Source of the DNA: Paenalcaligenes suwonensis
GTDB lineage: Bacteria > Pseudomonadota > Gammaproteobacteria > Burkholderiales > Burkholderiaceae_B
Length of the DNA: 62,503 bases
Reading direction: 5' to 3'
Assembly: GCF_011290505.1 (NCBI RefSeq)
Contig: NZ_JAANPV010000013.1
Coordinates: 1-62,503 of the forward strand
Below, piece by piece: positions 18,663-27,081 of this stretch. The position numbers and the translations under genes are program-made. Numbering within the stretch: the first letter of the stretch is position 1; each line of letters begins with the position of its first letter. Under the pieces are notes generated by a model. It made no database searches. It worked only from the letters and a program-made list of their open reading frames with translations, and was not told the origin of the DNA.

Positions 18663-18965
18663 ATGCATTACATCCTTCAAGTTGATTTTCCATATAGCGG
18701 TCCATGGGGTGCAGAGATGGTGCCTGCGATGCAAGGCTTGGCGCAGTCTATTGCTCAAGAGCAGGGTTTGATTTGGAAAATCTGGACAGAAAACGAAGCG
18801 ACTAATGAAGCAGGAGGCATATACCTGTTTGCGGATCGTGCGAATGCAGAGCGCTATCTGGCGTTGCACTCAGAGCGTTTAAAACTGGCTGGTATCGCTC
18901 AGGTGAATGCCAAAATTTTTGCGGTGAATGAGGCACTGTCCAAAATTGATGGATGGAGCCTCTAA
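18663..18965 (+). CDS. YdhR-family putative monooxygenase
   Basis: A 100-residue single ferredoxin-like alpha/beta domain. HYILQVDFPYSGPWG at the start and GLIWKIWTENEATNEAGGIYLFAD in the middle (read as two segments) are the hallmark of YdhR, a dimeric small protein proposed to be a cofactor-free monooxygenase. It starts 10 bases after the DsbA-like gene with GGAG before the ATG, so it is co-transcribed. Confidence 0.85.
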   Translation: MHYILQVDFPYSGPWGAEMVPAMQGLAQSIAQEQGLIWKIWTENEATNEAGGIYLFADRANAERYLALHSERLKLAGIAQVNAKIFAVNEALSKIDGWSL

Positions 18966-18998
18966 GCGCGTAGAGCAACGAATTATAAGGAGTACAGA

Positions 18999-19526
18999 AT
19001 GCAGGACAATCATCAACGTTATGGTGTGGTTTCTAGGCTGTTGCACTGGGGGATGGCTGCCATCTTCTTATGGCAGTTCTTAGGCATGGTGCTACTGATT
19101 ATTTTGGGTGAAACACCACTTACGTACTTTTTTCTAGGTACACACGGCCCATTGGGGGCGGTGTTGTTTGTCTTAATTGCTCTACGTTTAGGGTGGTATG
19201 GCCGTAACGCGAGTAATCGCCCAGAACAAGAAGCATCCTGTAGTGGCAAGTTAGCCGGGATGGGGCACAAACTGCTGTATGTGCTAATGATCATTGTGCC
19301 GCTGTTGGCGTTGCTGCGTAGTTATGGTTCTGGCCGTGCATTTGCACCGTTTGGGATTCCACTTTGGGGCGCGAGTGAACAGAAAATTGAGTGGATGATT
19401 GCAGTGGGCAATGCGGCGCATGGCATTTTAGCGTGGGCGTTGCTGGCAATGATTGCAGGCCACGTGGGCTTTGCGCTTTGGCACAAAATGGTGAAGCGTG
19501 ATCAGGTTTGGAGCCGTATGGTGTAA
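18999..19526 (+). CDS. Cytochrome b561 family protein
   Basis: 175 residues with four membrane helices. Conserved His residues suited to two b-type hemes are seen in RLLHWGMAA (helix 1), FLGTHGPLG, GMGHKLLYVLM (helix 3) and GNAAHGILAWAL/AGHVGFALWHK (helix 4). It would pass electrons between the quinone pool and a partner in the inner membrane. As the last gene of the LysR-controlled unit, it may feed electrons linked to the DsbA-like protein or YdhR. A terminator follows. Confidence 0.88.
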   Translation: MQDNHQRYGVVSRLLHWGMAAIFLWQFLGMVLLIILGETPLTYFFLGTHGPLGAVLFVLIALRLGWYGRNASNRPEQEASCSGKLAGMGHKLLYVLMIIVPLLALLRSYGSGRAFAPFGIPLWGASEQKIEWMIAVGNAAHGILAWALLAMIAGHVGFALWHKMVKRDQVWSRMV

Positions 19527-19550
19527 GGGCTGAAAGGTTAAGGCAATAAA

Positions 19551-19577
19551 AAAGGGTGCGTTAGCACCCTTTTTGTT
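19551..19577. terminator. Bidirectional intrinsic terminator
   Basis: AAAAGGGTGC-gtta-GCACCCTTTTT lies between the convergent cytochrome b561 and FMN reductase genes, with A and T runs on either side. Confidence 0.85.
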
Positions 19578-19589
19578 TGGTAGCAGGCC

Positions 19590-20141
19590 TTATTTCTGGT
19601 GCTTGCGTACCCAGTCGGCGTACTTGGTCATCCAGTTTTGCAGGAAGTCTTTACTGCCAGAACCTATATTGCCTTCAGCATCAAAGAAGCCTTCTTTGGC
19701 TTGCAGGAAAATCTCGGGCTGCTGCAGTGTAGGCACATCTAAAAAGGTCAGCACATTACGTAGGTGTTGTTGCGCCAGAGCAGTACCAATAGCACCAATA
19801 GAAATACCAATGACACCGGCCGGTAAACCTGTCCATGAGTTTTGACCATAAGGACGTGAGCCCTGGTCCAAAGCATTCTTTAATACACCAGGAATGGAGC
19901 GGTTGTACTCAGGCGTGACGAACAATAGGCCATTGGAGGATTTAATTTTTTCTTTAAATTCCAAGACAGGCTTAGAAGGGCCGGCATCATCATCTTGGTT
20001 ATATAGAGGCAGGTTCCCAATTTCAACAAAGTCGAAAGCAAAATCACTGGGCGCTAAGCGAATAATGGCGTTCGCCAATTGACGGTTGAAAGACTCTTTA
20101 CGCAGACTACCTACGATAACGGCAATACGGTACTGTTTCAT
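19590..20141 (-). CDS. NADPH-dependent FMN reductase (ChrR/azoreductase-like)
   Basis: The start at 20141 gives 183 residues; it has AAGGA about 10 bases upstream and places the Rossmann strand (YRIAVIVGSLRKESFNRQLA) at the N-terminus. A longer in-frame version to 20240 would add 33 residues of poor quality. Flavin-binding motifs: GSLRKESFNR (phosphate loop), VTPEYNRSIPGVLKNALD. Such cytosolic enzymes reduce quinones, azo dyes or chromate by two electrons with FMN. It is monocistronic. Confidence 0.87.
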   Translation of the reverse strand: MKQYRIAVIVGSLRKESFNRQLANAIIRLAPSDFAFDFVEIGNLPLYNQDDDAGPSKPVLEFKEKIKSSNGLLFVTPEYNRSIPGVLKNALDQGSRPYGQNSWTGLPAGVIGISIGAIGTALAQQHLRNVLTFLDVPTLQQPEIFLQAKEGFFDAEGNIGSGSKDFLQNWMTKYADWVRKHQK

Positions 20142-20431
20142 AGTAAAAGCATCCTTATAAATGTTTACGAACATTGAGAAAGCTGATGGCTTTTCTGTAC
20201 TAGCGGTGGTTCCTGCTGCATTCATCATACCAAGCTGCACGCTACTACTTACTAGAAAAATTATAGTCGTTGATCTAGCAACGTCTGATGACAGTGGTGT
20301 TAAAGAATGTAGCGCAAACGTTGTAGCAATAGTGCGTCGCGCAGTTGTACTGGTATAAAGTCAGCCGTGTTTGGTGATATTCTCAGACACATAAGACAGC
20401 ACGTCTAACAATTCACTGGGTCTGATATGTC

Positions 20432-21064
20432 ATGGCAATGGAACATCTACGCCAATTATTGATTGTTTACGCGGCCTATGTGATTGCTACCGCAAGCCCC
20501 GGACCTAGCAATATGGCCATTATGGGCATGGCAATGAGCAAAGGAAGAGCCTCTGCGCTGCTGCTGGCGTTAGGAGTGATTAGCGGCAGTTTATTCTGGG
20601 CGATTCTAGCAGCCACAGGCATTTCTGCTGTGTTGGCAACGTATGCCGAAGCTCTGTTTGTTATTAAGGTGCTGGGTGGCGTTTATTTGCTGTATCTGGC
20701 CTATAAAGCGGCAAAATCGGCATGGTCAGGGCGTAGGGCTATGTCGGATGCTGCTCGCGCTCCTACTAGTAAGTGGCAGCTTTATCGTGGAGGCCTTTTG
20801 CTGCACCTGACAAACCCTAAAGCGGTATTGGCTTGGATAGCGATTATGTCCCTAGGGCTTGGGCCGAACTCTTCCGTATCCACCTTAGTAGCGATAGTGC
20901 TGGGGTGTGCGGTGCTCAGTATCCTGGTTTTTGGTGGGTACGCCATTGTGTTTTCTACTCTGCCTATGATTCGTGCTTACCTGAAAGCGCGCCGGTGGAT
21001 AGAAGGGATCTTAGCTGCGGCCTTTGGCTATGCCGGTATACGACTCTTGTTATTGCAGCTATAG
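20432..21064 (+). CDS. LysE/RhtB-family amino acid exporter
   Basis: 210 residues, six predicted helices. The family hallmark is ATASPGPSNMAIMGMAMSKG at the end of helix 1, followed by GVISGSLFW and LHLTNPKAVLAW. It exports amino acids or homoserine lactone-like compounds in antiport with protons. An in-frame ATG at 20438 is an alternative start. It is a single gene; the 190-base gap upstream shows nothing I can name. Confidence 0.87.
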   Translation: MAMEHLRQLLIVYAAYVIATASPGPSNMAIMGMAMSKGRASALLLALGVISGSLFWAILAATGISAVLATYAEALFVIKVLGGVYLLYLAYKAAKSAWSGRRAMSDAARAPTSKWQLYRGGLLLHLTNPKAVLAWIAIMSLGLGPNSSVSTLVAIVLGCAVLSILVFGGYAIVFSTLPMIRAYLKARRWIEGILAAAFGYAGIRLLLLQL

Positions 21065-21115
21065 GGCTATAGAAAAGCTCAAGTAGTAACAGAGGTTTTC
21101 TATATAATTGGCGGC

Positions 21116-21541
21116 ATGTTTTCCCTTCCACGCTTCCCGCAAAACCTAAGTTGGCTCACACAACGCGTGTTGTTGTGGCTGCTGCTGTTGGCGATCGTGG
21201 CACGGGGATTAGTACCTGCCGGCTATATGCCCGATGCAGCGGCTGCACAAAATGGGCAGTTAGCGCTTACCTTTTGTACGTCTGATGGCACGGTAAGTAC
21301 GCTGCGTTTCGCCCCTGAGTCTGGTCACGATGATTCGTCATCTTCGGCTGGCGGCGACATGGAATGTGTTTTTGGCGTGTTGTCGCTGCAGGCGACGATG
21401 ATTCCGCCAGAGGGTCTAGTACAGCCACAGCCCGTACTGAAACAGTCGCCATTATTGGTGCGTGCCGAGCAGCATCAGGCTCCGCTGCTATTGGTTCAAG
21501 GGCCACCATTAGGGTCTAGAGCACCACCTGTTGTTAGTTAA
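21116..21541 (+). CDS. DUF2946-family protein
   Basis: 141 residues with an N-terminal membrane helix (VLLWLLLLAIVARGLVPAGYMP; the RGLVPAGYMP part is the family mark), then a secreted tail with two Cys (TFCTSDG and MECVFG) and an acidic/Ser-rich patch. DUF2946 proteins commonly sit beside TonB receptors in metal operons, as here; the function is unknown. It heads the DUF2946-TonB receptor-PepSY operon. Confidence 0.75.
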   Translation: MFSLPRFPQNLSWLTQRVLLWLLLLAIVARGLVPAGYMPDAAAAQNGQLALTFCTSDGTVSTLRFAPESGHDDSSSSAGGDMECVFGVLSLQATMIPPEGLVQPQPVLKQSPLLVRAEQHQAPLLLVQGPPLGSRAPPVVS

Positions 21542-21650
21542 TTTCGCGCGTTTCTGCGCAGCCTACGTTTCACATTGAAAGCGTGGCTGTGTCTCTTACT
21601 TTTTATGGGATAGACACCACGGTGTGGTGTGCCCACGCGTTGGCGACAAC

Positions 21651-23864
21651 ATGCAAATACCTATACATCAGATTGGCGTGGCGGCGATGCTTGCCACTTG
21701 CCCATTCGCGGCTAGCCATGCCGCAGTGCCAGAAAACAGTCAAAGCAGTGATGAAAGCGTACAAACATCTACCTTGGCTCCTATACAAGTACGTGGCTTA
21801 CAAACACGTATTGTGAATGGACCTATAGACTTCACGTCGACAACGACTACAGCGAGTCGCCTTGGCCTGCAAATTAATGAAACACCGGCATCGGTGACGG
21901 TGATTAACAGAGAAACCATCGAGCAACGGGCCGCAGAAAACACCCAAGAAATGCTGCGAGGTGTGCCTGGAATGAGTGCCTCATCACCGCCTGGTGCGGT
22001 GAATGTGAGCTATAGAGGTTTTACGTCTGGGCAAGTTGCTGTGTTGTACAACGGCATTAACCTCCAAGAAACCGGCCAAGCTACACGCCCGGTAGACAGC
22101 TGGATCTATGAACGCGTCGAGGCAATGGGTGGCCCTTCGGGCTTCTTGTCGGGGGCGGGTGCGGTGGGCGGTAGCATCAACTACATTAGCAAGTTAGCGC
22201 AACGTGATGAGTTTTATGATGTGCAACTGCGGGTGGGGTCTGATGATTTACGTAGTGCAGCAATAGGGTTGAACAGGCAGCTAATGGGGCAAGAGGGTGG
22301 CACTGCACATTATGTGCGCATAGATGCATCGCACCGTAGTGGAGATGGCTGGGTAGACCGCAATTCGTCGCGTGCTACTCAGGTAGCGGTGTCGGTATTG
22401 TCAGATCTAACGGCTCAGTTATCGCATACCTTGGCCTACGAGTACCAGCATGAAATAGAGCGCAGTCCTTACTTTGGTACGCCGGTATTGAACCCCAAAG
22501 AGGGCGAGCTAAAAATAGACTCTAAGACACGCACCAAAAACTACAACAGCCGCGATGCACGCTATGAGCAACGCGTGCAGTGGCTACGCTCTATGTTGGA
22601 TTACAGCCTTTCTGATGCTTGGCAGTTTAGAAATACCGCCTATTGGTACGAGGCGAGGCGAGATTTTCGTAACGTAGAAAACTATAACTACACGGCGGAC
22701 AACAGCGCTGTAATGCGTAGCGGGCCTTACCTGCAGCGCCATGAACACCAACTTTACGGCAATAGGCTAGAAACCATTTATAACGGCACTATCGTCTGTT
22801 TGAAAAGCGACTGGGCATTTGCCCTAGATGGCAGCATTAGCTATAGAACCAATTTCCCTAGCAGTGCAACATACCTAAGCGTGGTGGACCCTTATGATTT
22901 TGAGGTAGAGGATTTTTTCGACATACCTGGTATGTACGACAGCTTCCAAAAAGATAGGCGTACCCGATTACGTACGCTGGCTATATCTGCCGAGAATCGC
23001 ACCGAGCTACTGAGCAACGTACAGTTAATTACGGCACTACGCTACGAGCGTTTAAAACTAGATCTGAATAATTATCGCAGCTCTAGCCCTACGAATCCGG
23101 CACATTTTGGGCGTAGTTATTCGGCCACCACAGGACGAGTAGGGCTGGTGTGGGACCCAGCGTCAGGCGTTAATCTGTATGCGCAGTATGCCACTTCAGC
23201 TGATGCACCGGCAGGCAGTTTAACTACTACCAGCTATGCCAATCTAAACGATAACGCTAAGCTAAGTACGGGCAATCAAGTGGAAGTGGGCGGGCGTTTT
23301 AGCTTTTGGGATGATCGCATTACCGTAGGGCTGGCGGCTTACGAGATTAAACGCAAAAACGTCGCTACCCCCGATCCACAGAACCCGCGCACAACGATTC
23401 AAGCGGGTAAGCAATCGTCACGCGGTGTGGAGTTCACGTTGGGCATGCAGCCTACTGCCGCACTTAGGTTGCAAGCTAACCTTGCCTTCGTGGATGCACA
23501 ATACGATAACTTCAGGCAAAAAATAGGCAATGACGCTGTTTCTATGGCGGGTAACAGACCAGTCAATGTACCTAATAGGGTGGCAAACCTGTGGGTGGAT
23601 TACGATTTCCACCCGCAATGGACAGCCAGTGCCGCAGTGCGCCATGTCTCTAAGGTATATGGCAACGTGGCGAATACGTACTACGTGCCAGCCTATACCT
23701 TATTGGATTTGGGCGTGTCGTATAAGTTGAGCTCTAACCTAAGCGTGGCAGCCCGCGTGCGTAATGTCACCAACGAGAAGTATGCCGTAGGGACCAACAG
23801 TATTTCGTACTACTACGCTGGTGCACCGCGTACCTACGAACTGACATTACGTGCTGCATTCTAG
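21651..23864 (+). CDS. TonB-dependent siderophore-type outer membrane receptor
   Basis: Start at ATG 21651 (737 residues) yields a signal peptide cut near SHAA; the GTG at 21624 would bury it. After a TonB-box-like segment (TLAPIQVRG) comes the plug domain (ETPASVTVINRETIEQRA, then NVSYRGF and GGSINYISK) and a 22-strand barrel ending in LTLRAAF with a terminal Phe. The plug style is that of the siderophore receptor family (FhuE/FpvA/FoxA-like). It imports a ferric siderophore or another metallophore with TonB energy. The PepSY protein 13 bases downstream supports an iron role, while DUF2946 would also fit copper. No clear Fur box was seen upstream of the operon. Confidence 0.9.
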   Translation: MQIPIHQIGVAAMLATCPFAASHAAVPENSQSSDESVQTSTLAPIQVRGLQTRIVNGPIDFTSTTTTASRLGLQINETPASVTVINRETIEQRAAENTQEMLRGVPGMSASSPPGAVNVSYRGFTSGQVAVLYNGINLQETGQATRPVDSWIYERVEAMGGPSGFLSGAGAVGGSINYISKLAQRDEFYDVQLRVGSDDLRSAAIGLNRQLMGQEGGTAHYVRIDASHRSGDGWVDRNSSRATQVAVSVLSDLTAQLSHTLAYEYQHEIERSPYFGTPVLNPKEGELKIDSKTRTKNYNSRDARYEQRVQWLRSMLDYSLSDAWQFRNTAYWYEARRDFRNVENYNYTADNSAVMRSGPYLQRHEHQLYGNRLETIYNGTIVCLKSDWAFALDGSISYRTNFPSSATYLSVVDPYDFEVEDFFDIPGMYDSFQKDRRTRLRTLAISAENRTELLSNVQLITALRYERLKLDLNNYRSSSPTNPAHFGRSYSATTGRVGLVWDPASGVNLYAQYATSADAPAGSLTTTSYANLNDNAKLSTGNQVEVGGRFSFWDDRITVGLAAYEIKRKNVATPDPQNPRTTIQAGKQSSRGVEFTLGMQPTAALRLQANLAFVDAQYDNFRQKIGNDAVSMAGNRPVNVPNRVANLWVDYDFHPQWTASAAVRHVSKVYGNVANTYYVPAYTLLDLGVSYKLSSNLSVAARVRNVTNEKYAVGTNSISYYYAGAPRTYELTLRAAF

Positions 23865-23877
23865 GCAGGGGGATAGT

Positions 23878-25416
23878 ATGTGGCGACGTAATCCCAAGAG
23901 CTTTCTGTATTGGTTGCACCGTTGGAGTGGGGTGGCGGTAGCCATCGTGATGTTGCTTTGGTTTTTGAGTGGCATTGTGATGCTGTTTGTAGGCTACCCC
24001 AAGCTGTATCCGTGGGAGCATATGGCAAGGCTAGAACCGTTGCGGCAAGCGTCTTGCTGTGTGCCATTGCAAACCGCGTTAGCAGCGGTGCCGTCTGCTG
24101 ATGGTGCAATCGGCAGTATCAACGTGGTGACAGTAGGGCAACAGCCACACTATCACATCACTAAGGGGGGGCAACGGTATGTCGTTGATGCGCAAACCGG
24201 CGTATTGCTCCCAGAAGCGACTGCCCAACAAGCCGTAGATACGGTAAAGCGTTATCTACCGGGCAGCTCACCCACGTACGAAGGCTTAGTGGAGTCTGAC
24301 TTGTGGACGCGCTCCGGCGCTTTGCACTCACACCGTCCCCTACATAAAGTGCTAGCCCATGATGCGGCCGACACTCTTGTGTACGTGTCATCCAAAACGG
24401 GCGAGGTAGTGCAACTAGCAGATGCCCAGTCACGTGCTTGGAACTACGTAGGGGCGTGGTTGCATTGGCTGTATATGTTTAGGGGGCCTACCCCGGATCC
24501 TATTTGGCATTGGTTGGTGGTTGTGCTGTCGGCAATCGCAGTAGTGAGTACTATCGCCGGTACCGTAGTGGGAATATGGCGTTGGCGTTTTAGAAAACCC
24601 TATGCTTCAGGTGCGCGCACGCCTTATCCCTCCAGGGCAATGCGTTGGCATCATATTGCTGGGTTACTGTTTTGCGGGGTGACCTTAACGTGGATAGTCA
24701 GCGGCTTGCTGTCCATGAACCCTTTTAACGTGTTCTCGCCTGCTCAAACGCCAAATCGTGATGCTTACCAGGCTAAACCTTTGCAAGCGCAGTGGTTTGA
24801 TCGGTCTGCGCAGGACTTACTTGCTGCTATGCCGCCAGATAGCCTACGAGAAATACAGTGGGTCATCGTTGGTGGAAGCAGCTATTTGTTAGGGCGTACG
24901 GCAGACAACCAAACGGTAGTCATGCCAGCAGAAGGTGAGGCTAGCACCATTGTTCAGCAGTTAGATCAAACACAGTTAGTCAATGCTGCTAAGCACTTGT
25001 TTAATGCTCCTATTGCCTCGGTACAGCGTTTAGAACAGTACGACAGTTATTACTACGCAAGAGCACCACAGGCCATGCGCGGAGCGCGCGAAAAGCCCTT
25101 ACCCGTTTTGCGCATTGAGTTTGCTGATCCAGTGAGCAACTGGGTGCATATAGACCCACGTACTGGCGTCATTGAAAGTAGTATGGATAAGCACCAACGT
25201 GTAGGCCGATGGTGGTTTGAACTGCTACACAGTTGGGATTTACCCATGATGTTAAAGGCCGAGGTGCTGCGCAATAGTGTATTGGTGGTGCTTAGCGTAG
25301 GCGGTGTATTGATGAGTGCTACGGGGGTATTGATTGGGTACAGAAGGGTACGCAGCACAGTCATAACTCGTAGGCAGAAACGAGCTAGGCGTGCTTTGCT
25401 TTCTGCTAAAAACTAA
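23878..25416 (+). CDS. PepSY-associated TM helix protein (siderophore-iron reductase type)
   Basis: Start at ATG 23878 behind AGGCAGGGGGA gives 512 residues. It has four to five membrane helices: LHRWSGVAVAIVMLLWFLSG at the N-terminus, a central pair near 210-280 and one near the C-terminus. Large periplasmic PepSY domains lie between them. His residues in LYWLHRW and MRWHHIAG resemble heme ligands. Related proteins (PepSY_TM, FoxB/FsrB-like) reduce siderophore-bound iron in the inner membrane after TonB-dependent import. It directly follows the receptor. Confidence 0.87.
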   Translation: MWRRNPKSFLYWLHRWSGVAVAIVMLLWFLSGIVMLFVGYPKLYPWEHMARLEPLRQASCCVPLQTALAAVPSADGAIGSINVVTVGQQPHYHITKGGQRYVVDAQTGVLLPEATAQQAVDTVKRYLPGSSPTYEGLVESDLWTRSGALHSHRPLHKVLAHDAADTLVYVSSKTGEVVQLADAQSRAWNYVGAWLHWLYMFRGPTPDPIWHWLVVVLSAIAVVSTIAGTVVGIWRWRFRKPYASGARTPYPSRAMRWHHIAGLLFCGVTLTWIVSGLLSMNPFNVFSPAQTPNRDAYQAKPLQAQWFDRSAQDLLAAMPPDSLREIQWVIVGGSSYLLGRTADNQTVVMPAEGEASTIVQQLDQTQLVNAAKHLFNAPIASVQRLEQYDSYYYARAPQAMRGAREKPLPVLRIEFADPVSNWVHIDPRTGVIESSMDKHQRVGRWWFELLHSWDLPMMLKAEVLRNSVLVVLSVGGVLMSATGVLIGYRRVRSTVITRRQKRARRALLSAKN

Positions 25417-25513
25417 GCGAATTCTTTCATTGATCCACGATCTTGGTTTATGATGATTTTTTGTAGGTATACCGATCTACCTACCTTTGGTTGTGGTAGT
25501 GGATTCAAAGAGA

Positions 25514-26426
25514 ATGAAATCAGAAAATAAAGAGTATTTTCTTGGTATTACGGCTGTTTTAGTAGCGTGTTTTTTTGTGGGGAACAACGGGTGTCACAGC
25601 AACATTTGCTCCCGATGTAAGTGCTATAGCCATAGGGGCGATGGCCATGGGCATAGGAGGCATACTGCAAGCAGTCATTGCTGTAAGTTCAATCAAAAAC
25701 CAGGCTTCTGCATTACGAAAGCAGTGGCGGTGGGTGTTATTGGGGGCATTGGCAGTAGCTGTGTACCCACTCGCCTTTTATGCTTCGATGCGCGTGGCAG
25801 GCGTCACTATAGGTACGGTGGTTTCTATAGGCTCTGCCCCCATTCTGTCGGTGATGATTGAACGTGTAATGGATAAAGCTCGTATCAGTGTGAAGTGGTT
25901 GATAGGAGCGGCATTAGGTTTGCTGGGGATGTTCTTGCTAAGTAACACCAGTAGTGGTGCAGACGATGGCGCATCAATGCTAGTAGGTGTGGCATTAGGC
26001 TTGGTAGCAGGGCTAATGTATGCGCTGTACTCATGGGTGGCGCGCCGTTTAATGCAAGGGGGCATTCCATCGCGGGCGGCGATGGGGGTTGTGTTTGGCT
26101 TAGGTGGGGTAGCTCTGCTTCCAGTGCTAGTGCTAATAGGTGGGCAATTTCTAGCGTCTTGGGGAAATGCGGCAGTAGGTGTGTATATGGCCTTGGGCCC
26201 CATGTTTCTGGGCTATGTGTGTTTTGGCTATGCCTTAGCACGCATCAAAGCCAGTGTAGCCATCACCATTACGTTGGTAGAACCTGTTATTGCGGCTGTT
26301 TTAGCTGCAATTATTGTAGGGGAAAGGCTTAGCAGTTTCGGCTGGGTGGGCGTAGGCCTTATTTTTGCCTGCTTGGTGTGCGTTACCTGGCCAACGGGAA
26401 AGCAAGGGGTGGGGCAGAGTTCGTAG
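25514..26426 (+). pseudogene. EamA/DMT-family transporter with a frameshift in the first helix
   Basis: The bulk (25575 onward) is a typical ten-helix EamA permease (GTTGVTATFAP, then MYALYSWVARRLMQ and ITLVEPVIAAVLAAIIVGE). Its start codon and half of helix 1 lie in another frame: from ATG 25514 the frame reads MKSENKEYFLGITAVLVACFF and then runs into nonsense. The frames meet at a run of seven T (25570-25576). With six T the sequence would read VACFLWGTTGVTATF, a normal DMT helix 1. So this is a one-base insertion: a real frameshift, a slippery phase-variable tract or a sequencing error. Substrate unknown. Confidence 0.7.
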
Positions 26427-26433
26427 CAGCAGA

Positions 26434-26982
26434 TTAGCCTTCTTCAGGGTGATCGGGAGTGCTTAAGTTGAGTTGGTAAAACGCAGCGTCTAACCAGCGA
26501 CCAAATTTGTACCCAACTTGGGGAAACGTACCAGAGTGCGTAAACCCTAAACTTTCATGCAACTTAATACTGCCTATATTAGCGGCATCAATACAGCCAA
26601 CTAGAACATGCAACTGTGTTGCGTGTGCACGTTTAATTAGCTCTTGCAGCAACTGCTTTCCTAGCCCACGTCCACGTTGTTGGCTGTGTATGTAGATACT
26701 GTGTTCCACCGTATATTTGTATGCTGGGAAGGCTCGGAATGTGCCCCAGCTAGCGAAGCCCAGTAGTCGCCCAGATGTATCTATAGCACCTACAACGGGA
26801 AAGCCATTAGCGCGTTTGGTTGCAAACCAGCTTGTCATAGACTGCGCAGCGCGCGGCGTGTAGTCGTACAAGGCCGTAGAGTTGACGATGGCATCATTTA
26901 GAATCTCTAAAATAGCCGAAGCATGTTCAGCTTCATTGCAATCGATGAGGAAAACGGTGTTGTGCGCTGCAGAGTGGGTCAT
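26434..26982 (-). CDS. GNAT N-acetyltransferase (PAT/MnaT-like)
   Basis: 182 residues with the GNAT fold: acetyl-CoA loop QQRGRGLGKQLLQEL (Q/R-x-x-G-x-G/A) at about 101-115, preceded by EHSIYIH, and the NxGSIKLHESLGFTHSGTF end motif. The N-terminal ILEILNDAIVNSTALYDY is characteristic of the phosphinothricin/methionine-sulfone acetyltransferase subgroup, which acetylates small amino-acid analogues. It converges on the DMT gene, with 7 bases between the stop codons. Confidence 0.87.
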   Translation of the reverse strand: MTHSAAHNTVFLIDCNEAEHASAILEILNDAIVNSTALYDYTPRAAQSMTSWFATKRANGFPVVGAIDTSGRLLGFASWGTFRAFPAYKYTVEHSIYIHSQQRGRGLGKQLLQELIKRAHATQLHVLVGCIDAANIGSIKLHESLGFTHSGTFPQVGYKFGRWLDAAFYQLNLSTPDHPEEG

Positions 26983-27081
26983 AGAAGGTCTTTGCGTTAC
27001 GACGGTAAGAGACTAAGTGCTTATGCTTATAAACACTTGGTCACGCAGTAGTATGCACGAATTCTCTCAACAATAACGAAC

